NCBI RefSeq assembly: GCF_002845985.1 | Contig: NZ_PDFK01000002.1 | Span: forward strand, 496,001-560,000 | Direction of reading: 5' to 3' | Length of the DNA stretch: 64,000 nt | DNA from: Lysinibacillus fusiformis | Lineage (GTDB): Bacteria; Bacillota; Bacilli; Bacillales_A; Planococcaceae | In this document: positions 18,638 through 29,004 of the stretch, piece after piece | How positions within the stretch are numbered: position 1 is the stretch's first letter | Layout of the letters: each line of letters begins with the position of its first letter | Notes under the pieces: generated by a model | Told to the model about the DNA's origin: nothing | Seen by the model: only the letters and a program-made list of their open reading frames with translations | Databases searched by the model: none | Made by a program: the position numbers and the translations under genes

Positions 18638-19186
18638 TTAACGTTCCACCTTTAGTTTTCTTTGTATAGATTTTAATAATTTACTCACTAATTTCTCGAA
18701 TACTTTTCGTTCATCAGGTTCCAAATCGATTAAATTAGAAGCACATGACGACCAATAAGTCGGTAAAACCTCAGCGATAAAAGTACGCCCTTCATCAGTT
18801 AAACTTACATAGATCTTCCTCCGATCTTCTTTACTATGATTCCGTACAACAAGATTTCTCTTTTCTAGCCAATCCAGCATTGATGTTGCTGATGCCCTCG
18901 TAATTCCCAATCGTTTAGCTAAAGCAGACGGAGTCGCACGTCTCTCTTCATGTAGTGTCAGCAATAGTAATAAGTCCAATTTACTTTCTGTAATTCCAAA
19001 AGGAGCTAACTCATTGTCTGTTACATCTAAAACATGATCACTTAACCATAACAACATTAATCCCAATTTTGCATCTTCTTGATTTGTCTCACTTGAAGAG
19101 GACGCCTGAATCAGTTCAATATATGGCTCTACCCCTAACACTGGTAAATCATCTTCATTCGTGTACGTTTTCTTAAGTTTTGTCAT
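18638..19186 (-). CDS. MarR-family transcriptional repressor
   Basis: 182 residues. Winged-helix DNA-binding domain with the recognition helix in LGITRASATSMLDWLEKRNLV and the wing in HSKEDRRKIYVSLTDEG (about residues 92-131). About 35 N-terminal residues precede the usual MarR core. A ribosome site AAAAGGTGA precedes the ATG and the palindromic operator lies directly upstream of it. MarR proteins are dimers that release DNA on binding phenolics or other small ligands, or on cysteine oxidation. It should repress itself and the downstream MFS pump. Confidence 0.9.
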   Translation of the reverse strand: MTKLKKTYTNEDDLPVLGVEPYIELIQASSSSETNQEDAKLGLMLLWLSDHVLDVTDNELAPFGITESKLDLLLLLTLHEERRATPSALAKRLGITRASATSMLDWLEKRNLVVRNHSKEDRRKIYVSLTDEGRTFIAEVLPTYWSSCASNLIDLEPDERKVFEKLVSKLLKSIQRKLKVER

Positions 19187-19198
19187 TGAATCACCTTT

Positions 19199-19216
19199 TA
19201 ATTAGATTATCTAACT
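19199..19216. promoter_or_regulatory. MarR operator copy in front of marR
   Basis: TAATTAGATTATCTAACT, the exact reverse complement of the site at 18582-18599. It abuts the marR ribosome site, 12 bases before the ATG, so a bound dimer would block RNA polymerase or the start of the message. Half-site-like strings (CTAACT, AATCTAA) also occur within the next 30 bases. Confidence 0.75.
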
Positions 19217-19634
19217 ATTAACCATTCTAACTATAAAATTAATCTAATGCAAGAACTTTTATTTCCACAAATTTCTTCAAAATAAAGTCACTATTTTTTA
19301 GCGCAGACGCATTTCATTATAACGAGCAATAATTTTTCTCCTCTCATATTGTGACAATCTTATGTACTTTAAAATAGTAATTACACAGTTTCAAAATAAC
19401 ATAATCACTACCTTAATAATAAAAACAAAATATCAGTTATTTACTATTCAACTACTCATAAAAATAGAACCATTTTCCAAAAAATATATTTTACTTTCAT
19501 AGTAAAATATTTTTCAAACCACATTAAATTCAATATTCTTATACAAAACTACTTTCTAAACACCCTTTCAACACCTTAACTTTTTTGTGAAATAATAACA
19601 TGAATAAAATGAACAATTTTAATAAAAATACGAG
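19217..19634. other. AT-rich intergenic region between marR and adh
   Basis: No credible gene. It should hold the marR promoter. An AT hairpin lies at about 19485-19511 (ATATTTTACT/AGTAAAATAT). Nothing else is recognisable, and low complexity makes chance palindromes likely. Confidence 0.5.
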
Positions 19635-19663
19635 TTGAACTTTCACAAAAAATAGAATACGAT
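19635..19663 (+). promoter_or_regulatory. Sigma-A promoter of the alcohol dehydrogenase
   Basis: TTGAAC (19635-19640) and TACGAT (19658-19663) spaced by 17 bases, about 64 bases before the start codon. Confidence 0.6.
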
Positions 19664-19726
19664 GAATTCCGAAAGGTGGTTCACCATCATTCAAGCAATA
19701 ATAATTTTTAAAAAGGGGTTGGAAAT

Positions 19727-20932
19727 ATGTCAGACGTTCTAAAGCAATTTGTTATGCCGAAAACAAACTTATTTGGACCTGGAGCAATTCAAGAAGTTGG
19801 TAAACGCTTAAACGATTTAGAAGTGAAAAAGACATTAATCGTAACAGATGAGGGATTACACAAATTAGGTCTCTCAGAACAAATTGCAAACATCATTACA
19901 GCTGCTGGAATCGATGTAGCAATTTTCCCTAAAGCAGAACCAAATCCAACAGATCAGAATATTGAAGATGGCGTAGCAGTATATCATGCTGAAAACTGCG
20001 ATTCCATTGTTTCTCTTGGAGGAGGCAGCGCACACGATGCAGCAAAAGGTATCGGACTTATTGCTTCGAATGGTGGACGCATTCATGACTATGAAGGCGT
20101 TGACAAATCACAAAATCCATTGGTGCCATTAATTGCGATCAATACAACTGCTGGGACAGCAAGTGAAATGACTCGATTCACAATTATTACAGATACAGCA
20201 CGTAAAGTGAAAATGGCCATTGTTGACAAACATGTAACACCGTTATTATCCATTAATGACCCCGAGCTTATGATTGGCTTACCACCTGCTCTAACTGCGG
20301 CTACTGGCGTAGATGCATTAACACATGCGATTGAATCATTTGTTTCTACTAATGCTACGCCAATTACAGATGCATGTGCTGAAAAGGTACTTCAACTCGT
20401 TCCTGAATTTTTACCGCGTGCTTATGCGAACGGTGCTGATTTAGAAGCGCGTGAGCAAATGGTGTATGCTCAATTTTTAGCAGGAATGGCCTTTAATAAT
20501 GCATCGCTTGGCTACGTGCATGCGATTGCTCATCAATTAGGTGGCTACTATAATTTACCACATGGCGTGTGCAATGCTATTTTATTGCCACATGTTTGCC
20601 GCTACAATGTAACAGCACGTACAGAGCGCTTTGCTCGTATCGCTGAATTATTAGGAGAGAATGTGGAAGGATTAAGTAAGCGTGATGCCGCTGAAAAGGC
20701 TATTACAGCTATTGAAAAGCTATCACAAGATTTAAATATTCCTAGCGGCTTCCGTGAATTGGGTGCAAAAGATGAGGATATCGAAATCTTAGCGAAAAAT
20801 GCAATGCTGGATGTTTGTGCTGAGACTAACCCTCGTAAAGCAACACTAGAGGATATTAAACAAATCATTACTAATGCAATGGGGCCTCTTGCGAAAAAAG
20901 AGGAGTCACTCGAAGCGGTTGTCCTTTCTTAA
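19727..20932 (+). CDS. Iron-containing (group III) alcohol dehydrogenase
   Basis: 401 residues, a full-length family member. It would interconvert an alcohol and aldehyde with NAD(P). The coenzyme loop GGGSAHDAAK is at 98-107; predicted Fe(II) ligands are D196, H200, H265 and H279 in GVDALTHAIE and YVHAIAHQLGGYYNLPHG. Start ATG follows AAAGGGG. It is monocistronic between its own promoter and a terminator. The best guess is ethanol, butanol or 1,3-propanediol dehydrogenase activity; sequence motifs do not separate these. No dehydratase or aldehyde dehydrogenase lies nearby to fix the pathway. Confidence 0.92.
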   Translation: MSDVLKQFVMPKTNLFGPGAIQEVGKRLNDLEVKKTLIVTDEGLHKLGLSEQIANIITAAGIDVAIFPKAEPNPTDQNIEDGVAVYHAENCDSIVSLGGGSAHDAAKGIGLIASNGGRIHDYEGVDKSQNPLVPLIAINTTAGTASEMTRFTIITDTARKVKMAIVDKHVTPLLSINDPELMIGLPPALTAATGVDALTHAIESFVSTNATPITDACAEKVLQLVPEFLPRAYANGADLEAREQMVYAQFLAGMAFNNASLGYVHAIAHQLGGYYNLPHGVCNAILLPHVCRYNVTARTERFARIAELLGENVEGLSKRDAAEKAITAIEKLSQDLNIPSGFRELGAKDEDIEILAKNAMLDVCAETNPRKATLEDIKQIITNAMGPLAKKEESLEAVVLS

Positions 20933-20967
20933 TCGAGGAATTCATATAAGCCTATCATGACAATAGA

Positions 20968-20999
20968 TGGAGAAAACGCTTGTTTTCTCCACTTTTTTA
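20968..20999 (+). terminator. Terminator after the alcohol dehydrogenase
   Basis: TGGAGAAAAC (20968-20977) and GTTTTCTCCA (20982-20991) form a perfect 10-bp stem with a 4-base loop, followed by CTTTTTTAT. Confidence 0.92.
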
Positions 21000-21076
21000 T
21001 AGGTTCAGTATACATACATTGTCTATACTAGAAACTCTCGCTATACTTTTCTTAAAAAGAATAGGAGAAAAACGAT

Positions 21077-21880
21077 ATGCGTTTAATTTCAATTTGTCCT
21101 AGCAATACAGAATTAGTCGCTTATTTAGGGCTGACAGACCAGCTCGTTGGTGTCGATGATTTTTCTGATTGGCCAGCTACGGTTAAAGATTTACCACAGC
21201 TTGGACCAGATTTATCGATTAATATGGATGCACTAGAGGCATTACAGCCTGATCTTGTCCTAGCTTCCTTAAGTGTGCCTGGGATGGAAAGAAATATTGA
21301 AGCATTGAAAGAAAGAAAGATTCCCCACATCATTTTTAATGCAAACTCACTAGAGGAGATTGCCCAGGACCTTCTGACACTTGGAAGAGCTTGTCATGTG
21401 GAAAAACATGCACAGGCCATCGCCGAACAATACATGGATTCTATCGAAAAGATGCGTTCCATTGCACAGACTATCCAAAAGAAACCTACTCTTTATTGGG
21501 AATGGTGGCCCAATCCTATTTTTACACCAGGAAAAATAAACTGGCTTACGGAAATTAGTGCTATTGCAGGTGGGGTTAATTTATTTCAGGATGTAGATCT
21601 TGCCAGTGTTCAAACGGATTGGGCAGATGTCGTTGAGCGAAAGCCCGACTACATTATGATGGCTTGGGTAGGTGTAGCATTTGAGCGTATACAGCCTGCT
21701 AATTTATTAAAACGTCCACATGCTAAAGAGCTACATGCCTTTCAAATGAAACAGCTTCACGTAATGGAAGAATGGCTGTATTGCCGCCCCTCTCCACGGC
21801 TGATCGAAGGTGCCTTAAAGCTTGCGAACCTATTACATCCTAAAGAATATAAACAGATAAAACCTCCAAGTTTCTTATAA
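21077..21880 (+). CDS. BtuF/TroA-type substrate-binding protein without signal peptide
   Basis: 267 residues. Fold of the vitamin B12/iron-siderophore binding proteins: N-lobe motif RLISICPSNTELVAYLGL, then VGVDDFSDWP and ALQPDLVLASL, and a C-lobe with GKINWLTEISAIAGGVNLF. Unlike transport receptors it begins directly with the fold and has neither signal peptide nor lipobox, so it should be cytoplasmic. No ABC transporter genes adjoin it. Such 'cobalamin-binding protein' genes occur alone in several Bacillales; function unknown. It converges on tyrS through a shared terminator. Confidence 0.75.
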   Translation: MRLISICPSNTELVAYLGLTDQLVGVDDFSDWPATVKDLPQLGPDLSINMDALEALQPDLVLASLSVPGMERNIEALKERKIPHIIFNANSLEEIAQDLLTLGRACHVEKHAQAIAEQYMDSIEKMRSIAQTIQKKPTLYWEWWPNPIFTPGKINWLTEISAIAGGVNLFQDVDLASVQTDWADVVERKPDYIMMAWVGVAFERIQPANLLKRPHAKELHAFQMKQLHVMEEWLYCRPSPRLIEGALKLANLLHPKEYKQIKPPSFL

Positions 21881-21927
21881 ATGAAAAAAGCAACATCCCC
21901 CTGAACAAGAGGATGTTGCTTTTTCAT
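21881..21927. terminator. Bidirectional terminator between the BtuF-like gene and tyrS
   Basis: AAAAAAGCAACATCC and GGATGTTGCTTTTT form a long stem with A-rich and T-rich flanks, so it can stop transcription in both directions between these convergent genes. Confidence 0.9.
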
Positions 21928-21936
21928 TTATAGAAA

Positions 21937-23250
<1,314 letters not shown>

Positions 23251-23260
23251 TTATTTAAAT

Positions 23261-23299
23261 AAAAAAAGTCCCTACACGCAAATAATTGCATGCAGGGAC
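23261..23299 (-). terminator. T-box terminator of the tyrS leader
   Basis: GTCCCTGCATGC pairs with GCGTGTAGGGAC on the minus strand, followed by seven T. The competing antiterminator uses the T-box sequence just upstream. Confidence 0.9.
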
Positions 23300-23505
23300 G
23301 TTAAGTTACAAACTAACGCGGTACCACCCGGCTTGAAGATGTCATCCATCTTCCACTTCATTCAACCGCCTTTATCGCAGGCGCGCACGTCTAAGCTCCA
23401 AGCACGTAATTCGTCTCTACACTATGACCAGTTTTCACCAACCACTGGCTCTCTAAACAGGGAATATAGATACTACTGCAAACTCTTCATCACTAGAAAA
23501 CTATA
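23261..23505 (-). promoter_or_regulatory. Tyrosine-specific T-box leader
   Basis: The minus strand contains the T-box core GGGTGGTACCGCG (23329-23317) that pairs with the uncharged tRNA acceptor end, followed by an intrinsic terminator. In the stem I region, GAATTACGTGC offers TAC (23408-23406) as the tyrosine specifier codon, followed by a purine as is typical. An AGAGAG stretch upstream fits the stem I AG-rich motif. Uncharged tRNA-Tyr should switch tyrS on. Confidence 0.93.
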
Positions 23506-23511
23506 AACATA

Positions 23512-23539
23512 ATTCTATACGAATCTATTTCAAAGTCAA
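23512..23539 (-). promoter_or_regulatory. Sigma-A promoter of tyrS
   Basis: On the minus strand TTGACT (23539-23534), a 16-base spacer and TAGAAT (23517-23512). Transcription would begin near 23505, at the T-box leader. Confidence 0.65.
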
Positions 23540-23566
23540 TAACTATGTTCGAGCTAAAACATTATG

Positions 23567-23575
23567 TGCTATAAT
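23567..23575 (+). promoter_or_regulatory. Extended -10 promoter of the PBP gene
   Basis: TGCTATAAT: an extended -10 with a perfect TATAAT (23570-23575) and no clear -35. The start would be near 23582, giving a short leader. It is divergent from the tyrS promoter, about 30 bases away. Confidence 0.55.
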
Positions 23576-23601
23576 AGACAAGATTTTAGGAGGTCGATAC
23601 A

Positions 23602-26600
23602 TTGAAAGATTGGATTGAAAAAATCAATGCGAAGATCGATGAATTACTTGAACAAAAATGGATGAAGAAATTACGTATTTCAGGTAGTGTTACCTGGAAC
23701 TTATTTTTACTATTTTTAGTCTTTGCATTGGTGGGCACTGTATTTGTCGGATCAGTTGGAGCTGGGTATTTCGCTTCTCTCGTAAAAGAAGAGCCATTAC
23801 GCTCAAAAGAAGAGTTGCGCAATCAAATTTTTAGTTATGAAGAAACCAGTGAAATTTATTTTGCCAACGATATTTATATTGGGAAGTTACGGACAGATTT
23901 GGATCGCCGTGAAACATCACTTAGCAATGTAGCACCAGATGTTGTGAATGCTGTTCTAGCAACAGAAGATGAATATTTCCGCGATCATAACGGCATAGTA
24001 CCAAAGGCGGTTGTTCGTGGTTTATTACAAGATGTCACTAACTCTGCTACGCAAACAGGTGGATCTACCCTTACTCAACAGCTTATTAAAAACCAAGTAC
24101 TAACAAACGAAGTATCCTATGAACGTAAAGCTAAGGAAATCTTACTGGCAATGCGTTTAGAACATTTTATGACGAAGGAAGAAATATTAGAGGCTTACTT
24201 AAATATTATTCCGTACGGTCGTAACTCTTCAGGTCGAAATATTGCTGGTGTTGAAACAGCCGCTGAAGGGATTTTTGGTGTGAAAGCTAAAGAATTATCT
24301 CTTCCACAAGCTGCTTACATAGCTGGTATTCCACAGGCACCATTTGCCTACACACCTTTTACGAATACAGGTGAACTGAAAAGTGAAGAAGCTTTAAAGC
24401 CGGGTATTGATCGTATGAAAACGGTACTATATCGTATGAAAGAAGCTGGTTATATTGACGACGCGCAATACAAAGAAGCTTTAGATTATGATATAGCGGC
24501 AGATTTCCGCGGACCAGAAATGCGTGCGGAGGATCGTTACCCATGGCTAACATATGAGCTTGAAGCTCGTGCAAAAGAAATTATTGCAGAGAAACTAGCA
24601 AAAGAAGATGGGGTTGACCCAGAACGATTAAAAGCAGAAAAAAAACTAAAGGATAAATACACAATTTTAGCAGATCGTGATGTTCGTTCAAAGGGCTATC
24701 GTATTTACTCAACCATTAATAAAGATATGTATGATTCCATGCAAAAGGCCGCGAAGGACTTCCAGTATTACGGTCATACGTATACTGGTAAAGGAAAAGA
24801 TTCTGTCACTGGTGAAGAAATAGATATTGAGATGCCTGTACAAGTGGGCAGTATTTTAATAGAAAATACTACAGGGAAAATTTTAAGCTTTGTCGGTGGT
24901 CGAGACTTTAAAACAACACAAGTAAACCACGCTACACAGGCTTTTCGCTCTAACGGTTCTACTATGAAGCCATTACTTGTTTACGCTCCTGCTATAGAAT
25001 ATGGGGTAATCGGTGCAGGTAGCCCACTCGTTGATGTGAAATTCTCGATTGGTTCCTGGAGTCCAAGTAACTATATTACGAGTGATGAACGAGGTCTTAT
25101 TCCAGCTCGTGAGGCATTAGCAGACTCTCAAAATATTTCAGCGCTCCGTTTATATAATGACATTATTAATAGACGCCCTGCTGATTTATTAGTAAAAATG
25201 GGATTCACAAAATTACATCCTGATGATTTTACAAACTTAGCAACGGGTATCGGTGCTTTAAGTGAAGGGACTACTGTTGAAGAAAACACAAATGCCTTTG
25301 CAACTTTTGCAAATGGTGGACAATTCATTGATGCTTATATGATTGATCGAATTGAAGACCAAGAAGGAAATATTGTTTATCAACATGAAGTGGAACCTGT
25401 CCAAGTGTTCAGTCCCGAAACATCTTATATCGTGACAGATATGTTACGTGATGTTCTAACGAAGGGAACAGGGACAATGGCACGAAATACGTTAAAATTC
25501 TCTTCTGATTTCGCTGCAAAAACAGGGACTTCTCAAGAGTATAAAGATGTTTGGTTAGTTGGCTATAATCCAAATGTATCCCTTGGTGTTTGGATGGGGT
25601 ACGATCAGCCTCGTACACTTTATGCATTTAACAATACGTATTTACAGCCAAGTGTTCGTGTCAATAAGCTATGGGGCACTTTAATGAATGCTGTTTATGA
25701 TGCAGACCCTCAATTAATTGATCCGCCGACAAGCTTTAAGGCGCCTAAAAATGTTGTGACTGCTTCATTCTGTGGTATTTCAGGTATGGCACCTTCTGCC
25801 GCTTGTGCAAACGCAGGTCTTGTACGTTCAGATTTATTTAATGCGAAAGTATTTTTACCGTCACAGCCTGATGATAGCTTAGCATCTTCAAGTGTTGTAA
25901 CGATTAAAGGAAAAACCTATAATGCTCTGCCAAATACACCAGCAGAATTTGTTAAATCAGGTGGTGCAGGCATTAATCAAGCATTTATCAAACGAATGCT
26001 AGGAAGACTTGGTGGTAACCCAGCTAGTCTATTACCAAAGAATTCAACATTGTCGAATTCATCTGTATCAGCAGTTGATTTCCCAGCGGACGATAGCCCA
26101 CCAGCAGCTGTAACAGCTACAGTAAATGGCTCGACATTATCATGGTCAGAGTCATCAAATGATGTTGTTGGTTATCGTATCTACAACGTTACGAATGGTG
26201 GTAACACACTTGTAACGTCTGTGCTAGAGTCAACACAAAGTATCTCTGTTGCTAGTGGACAAGCATATGTTGTGGTCGCTGTAGACATTACAGGTCTAAC
26301 ATCACCACAGTCTAATGTTGTTTCTACTGGTGGTAGCGAAAATGAACCTGACCCAGAGGAAAACGAGCAAGAACCAATTCCACCAACAACGCCACCTACA
26401 AATGGCAATGGCTCTGGTAGTAACGGTAATGGTTCTAATAATGGGAATGGCTCTAATAATGGCAACGGCTCTGGTAATAACGGCAACGGCTCTAATAACG
26501 GCGAGGGCTCTGGTAACAATGGCAATGGAACTGAAAACCCGGAAGATGGCTCAAATGGAGGAGACAATGGCAACACCCCTCCTCCTGACACATCAACAAC

Positions 26601-26610
26601 AAGACGCTAA
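23602..26610 (+). CDS. Class A penicillin-binding protein (PBP1A/PonA-like)
   Basis: 1002 residues from a TTG start (23602), set by AGGAGGTCG 8 bases upstream. A cytoplasmic tail and one membrane helix (about 32-60) precede a GT51 glycosyltransferase with TEDEYFRDHNG (E122 catalytic) and a transpeptidase with STMK (S453), SQN (509-511) and KTGTS (640-644). After the enzyme core comes a fibronectin-III-like segment (about 830-905) and a tail of acidic then Asn/Gly/Ser repeats. It polymerises and cross-links peptidoglycan outside the membrane. Longer than B. subtilis PonA because of the tail. Several class A PBPs are usual, so the exact orthology is open. Confidence 0.92.
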   Translation: MKDWIEKINAKIDELLEQKWMKKLRISGSVTWNLFLLFLVFALVGTVFVGSVGAGYFASLVKEEPLRSKEELRNQIFSYEETSEIYFANDIYIGKLRTDLDRRETSLSNVAPDVVNAVLATEDEYFRDHNGIVPKAVVRGLLQDVTNSATQTGGSTLTQQLIKNQVLTNEVSYERKAKEILLAMRLEHFMTKEEILEAYLNIIPYGRNSSGRNIAGVETAAEGIFGVKAKELSLPQAAYIAGIPQAPFAYTPFTNTGELKSEEALKPGIDRMKTVLYRMKEAGYIDDAQYKEALDYDIAADFRGPEMRAEDRYPWLTYELEARAKEIIAEKLAKEDGVDPERLKAEKKLKDKYTILADRDVRSKGYRIYSTINKDMYDSMQKAAKDFQYYGHTYTGKGKDSVTGEEIDIEMPVQVGSILIENTTGKILSFVGGRDFKTTQVNHATQAFRSNGSTMKPLLVYAPAIEYGVIGAGSPLVDVKFSIGSWSPSNYITSDERGLIPAREALADSQNISALRLYNDIINRRPADLLVKMGFTKLHPDDFTNLATGIGALSEGTTVEENTNAFATFANGGQFIDAYMIDRIEDQEGNIVYQHEVEPVQVFSPETSYIVTDMLRDVLTKGTGTMARNTLKFSSDFAAKTGTSQEYKDVWLVGYNPNVSLGVWMGYDQPRTLYAFNNTYLQPSVRVNKLWGTLMNAVYDADPQLIDPPTSFKAPKNVVTASFCGISGMAPSAACANAGLVRSDLFNAKVFLPSQPDDSLASSSVVTIKGKTYNALPNTPAEFVKSGGAGINQAFIKRMLGRLGGNPASLLPKNSTLSNSSVSAVDFPADDSPPAAVTATVNGSTLSWSESSNDVVGYRIYNVTNGGNTLVTSVLESTQSISVASGQAYVVVAVDITGLTSPQSNVVSTGGSENEPDPEENEQEPIPPTTPPTNGNGSGSNGNGSNNGNGSNNGNGSGNNGNGSNNGEGSGNNGNGTENPEDGSNGGDNGNTPPPDTSTTRR
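26401..26528 (+). repeat. Degenerate 18-21 bp coding repeats in the PBP tail
   Basis: About seven units encode variants of NNGNGS, with synonymous drift between copies (GGT/GGC, AAT/AAC). They lie within the PBP gene and keep its frame. The low-complexity tail probably spans or binds the cell wall. Confidence 0.85.
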
Positions 26611-26654
26611 TCTATGTTGCTTAGCATAAAGCAATCGAATAAAACAATCTAGCT

Positions 26655-26705
26655 AAACAGACTTACTACATCATTACTTATGAATTGTAGTAAGTCTGTT
26701 TTTTT
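26655..26705 (+). terminator. Terminator after the PBP gene
   Basis: AAACAGACTTACTACA (26655-26670) pairs perfectly with TGTAGTAAGTCTGTTT (26686-26701), running into more T. Confidence 0.92.
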
Positions 26706-26747
26706 GTCATTATAAAGAGGACTACTATTTTGAAGGGGGGAAAAAAT

Positions 26748-27629
26748 ATGAACATATTAGTTTTAGGAGGCACACGTTTTTTTGGTAAAAAGCTGGTGGA
26801 ACTTTGTATTCAAAATGGACATGATGTAACGATTTTAACACGTGGTCAAAGCGGTAATCCCTTTGGTACAAATGTTAAGCAATTAGTGGCCAATCGTAAT
26901 GATCGTGACGCTTTAGCACAGGCACTAGCTAATACTACATGGGATATTGTTTATGATAATATTTGCTATTCTCCCAACGAGGCACAAGCAATTTGTGAGC
27001 TATTAAAGGGGAAAACTAAAAAACTGGTTTTCACCTCTACTCTTTCAACCTATGAAGTAGATGGAAAGATGAAAAAGGAAGAAGACTTTGACCCATTCCA
27101 GTATCAAATTCGCATGGGTCAACAAGAGGAATTTTCTTATGGCGAGGGCAAACGACAAGCAGAGGCTGTCTTATTTAAAGAGGCTTCGTTCCCAGTTGTC
27201 GCTGTACGTTTTCCGATTGTGATGGGGGAACATGACTATACACATCGTTTACATTTCCATGTTGAACGTATTTTACAGGATCAACCGATCACTCTACCAA
27301 ACATAGATGCAAAAATGAGCTATATTACAGATGAGGAAGCAGCTGCATTTTTATATTTTACTGGTGTTACTCCTATAGAAGGTCCATACAACGCTACTGC
27401 GTCTGGTACTATATCACTTAAGGATCTAATAGCTATGATTGAAGAGATAAGTGGTAAGCGTGCAAAAATTTCACTTATTGGCGGAAATGAGGAATCACAG
27501 TCACCCTACGGAGTTCCTGCAGACTGGTATATGTCGAATGAGAAAGCAGAGAAAGCAGGATTTACATTTAGTCAGCTTGAAAAGTGGCTACCCGAATTAG
27601 TGAGCACTTTAGTAAAACAGCTCCAATAA
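26748..27629 (+). CDS. NAD-dependent epimerase/dehydratase family protein (extended SDR)
   Basis: 293 residues from the ATG at 26748, behind AAGGGGGG; an upstream TTG overlaps that site. Rossmann motif GGTRFFGKKLVE at residues 8-19, and a catalytic-type YGEGK (YxxxK) near 130. The sequence resembles the CSP41-like/isoflavone-reductase-like atypical SDRs often annotated as sugar-nucleotide epimerases. No sugar pathway genes surround it, so the substrate is unknown. Monocistronic, with terminators on both sides. Confidence 0.8.
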   Translation: MNILVLGGTRFFGKKLVELCIQNGHDVTILTRGQSGNPFGTNVKQLVANRNDRDALAQALANTTWDIVYDNICYSPNEAQAICELLKGKTKKLVFTSTLSTYEVDGKMKKEEDFDPFQYQIRMGQQEEFSYGEGKRQAEAVLFKEASFPVVAVRFPIVMGEHDYTHRLHFHVERILQDQPITLPNIDAKMSYITDEEAAAFLYFTGVTPIEGPYNATASGTISLKDLIAMIEEISGKRAKISLIGGNEESQSPYGVPADWYMSNEKAEKAGFTFSQLEKWLPELVSTLVKQLQ

Positions 27630-27679
27630 CTTTTTAACAACACAAGGCGGCTGGTACAAGAGGATTTTATCCAATGAAA

Positions 27680-27732
27680 AACCCAAACTATTTAACGAAA
27701 CGCTCATCTAGTGTTTCGTAATAGTTTGGGTT
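27680..27732 (+). terminator. Long hairpin after the SDR gene
   Basis: AACCCAAACTATT... pairs with ...AATAGTTTGGGTT, with inner pairing ACGAAAC/GTTTCGT. It gives a hairpin over 50 bases long between convergent genes. The T tail is weak; it may act with either strand. Confidence 0.65.
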
Positions 27733-27800
27733 ATCTATTTATATAAGAAAATGTCTAGCCTTCATCATGGACAATTAATTATAACCCATCCTCTATTCGT

Positions 27801-28931
27801 TCAATGTAAAATCGTCTTTAAAATAGCCACTGCTTTGTCAATCTCTTCCTTTGTGACCGTTAATGGTGGCAAGAGGCGAATAACAGTTGGTCCTGCCCCC
27901 ACTAATAAAAGACCACGCTCTTCTGCTGCGGCAATATAAGGTGCTACCTCTGTATTACCACAACCAATCCCTAACAACAGACCCTGTCCCTGAATGGTAT
28001 AGCTAGAAGGTAAGTTTGCTTTTAGCTGAGCCACAAAATAAGCCGATACTTCTCGTACCTGCTGTAAAAATTCCGGCTCAAATACATGGCTCAAAACAGC
28101 TTGTGCTACATTCATTGCAAGAGGATTTCCACCAAATGTTGTACCATGTGTTCCAGGGCTAAATGTCGCATGAAGCTCGGCAGTTCCTAGCATGGCGCCA
28201 ACAGGGAAACCACCGCCTAATCCTTTTGCCAATGTCATAATATGTGGTTTTAATACCGTTTGTTCAAAGGCATAGCGTGTGCCCGTTCGTCCAATACCTG
28301 TTTGTACTTCATCAATAATTAGCAGTATCCCTTTGTCATCACAAGCTTTTGTAATAGCTGCTGCAAATTCTGCTGATACGCTATTGACACCGCCCTCTCC
28401 CTGAATCATTTCCAGCATAATAGCTGCTACCGAATCATCAATGGTTGCTTCCAGTGCGGCCACGTCATTGAATGGCAAAATCGTAAACTTTTCTACGAGT
28501 GGTCCAAAGCCATTATGTACTTTGCCTTGACCTGTTGCAGACATGGCGCCAAAGGTACGACCATGAAAGGATTTTTCAAATGTAATAATATGATGTTTTC
28601 CTGTATGCTTCCGCGCTAATTTAATAGCCGCCTCATTAGCCTCTGCTCCACTATTACAGAAAAAGGCATGAGCAAAGTGCGTATGGGCGATTAATTTTTG
28701 TGCTACCTTCTCCTGACCCGGTATATCAAAAAGGTTTGATATATGCCATAGCTTTTCACTTTGCTCTTGCAGTGCCTGCACAATGGCTGGATGGGCATGA
28801 CCAAGGCTCACTACAGCAATTCCACTAGTAAAATCTAAATATTGTTTCCCTGTAGAATCTTCCACAACGGTCCCATGTCCTTTGACAATTTGTGCGCGGC
28901 GCTTACCGTAGTTTCCAAATAAAGCACTCAT
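27801..28931 (-). CDS. argD: Acetylornithine aminotransferase
   Basis: 376 residues. A class III PLP transaminase converting N-acetylglutamate semialdehyde to N-acetylornithine. Features: NSGAEANEAAIKLAR (phosphate binding, about 93-107), IIDEVQTGIGRTG (205-217) and the PLP lysine K236 in TLAKGLGGG. Start ATG follows GGAGATGATAAC. Last gene of argC-argJ-argB-argD, 73 bases after argB. Some family members also handle succinyl-diaminopimelate. Confidence 0.94.
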   Translation of the reverse strand: MSALFGNYGKRRAQIVKGHGTVVEDSTGKQYLDFTSGIAVVSLGHAHPAIVQALQEQSEKLWHISNLFDIPGQEKVAQKLIAHTHFAHAFFCNSGAEANEAAIKLARKHTGKHHIITFEKSFHGRTFGAMSATGQGKVHNGFGPLVEKFTILPFNDVAALEATIDDSVAAIMLEMIQGEGGVNSVSAEFAAAITKACDDKGILLIIDEVQTGIGRTGTRYAFEQTVLKPHIMTLAKGLGGGFPVGAMLGTAELHATFSPGTHGTTFGGNPLAMNVAQAVLSHVFEPEFLQQVREVSAYFVAQLKANLPSSYTIQGQGLLLGIGCGNTEVAPYIAAAEERGLLLVGAGPTVIRLLPPLTVTKEEIDKAVAILKTILH

Positions 28932-29004
28932 GTTATCATCTCCACTATCATTAGAAATAGTCTTCTTTCAACAACTATACTTATCACATTATCTTATTAG
29001 AACT

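Noticed and set aside
26181..26591. Pro/Leu-rich minus-strand frame of 136 codons
   Set aside because: Antisense of the Gly/Asn/Ser repeat tail of the PBP; the composition follows from the repeats.
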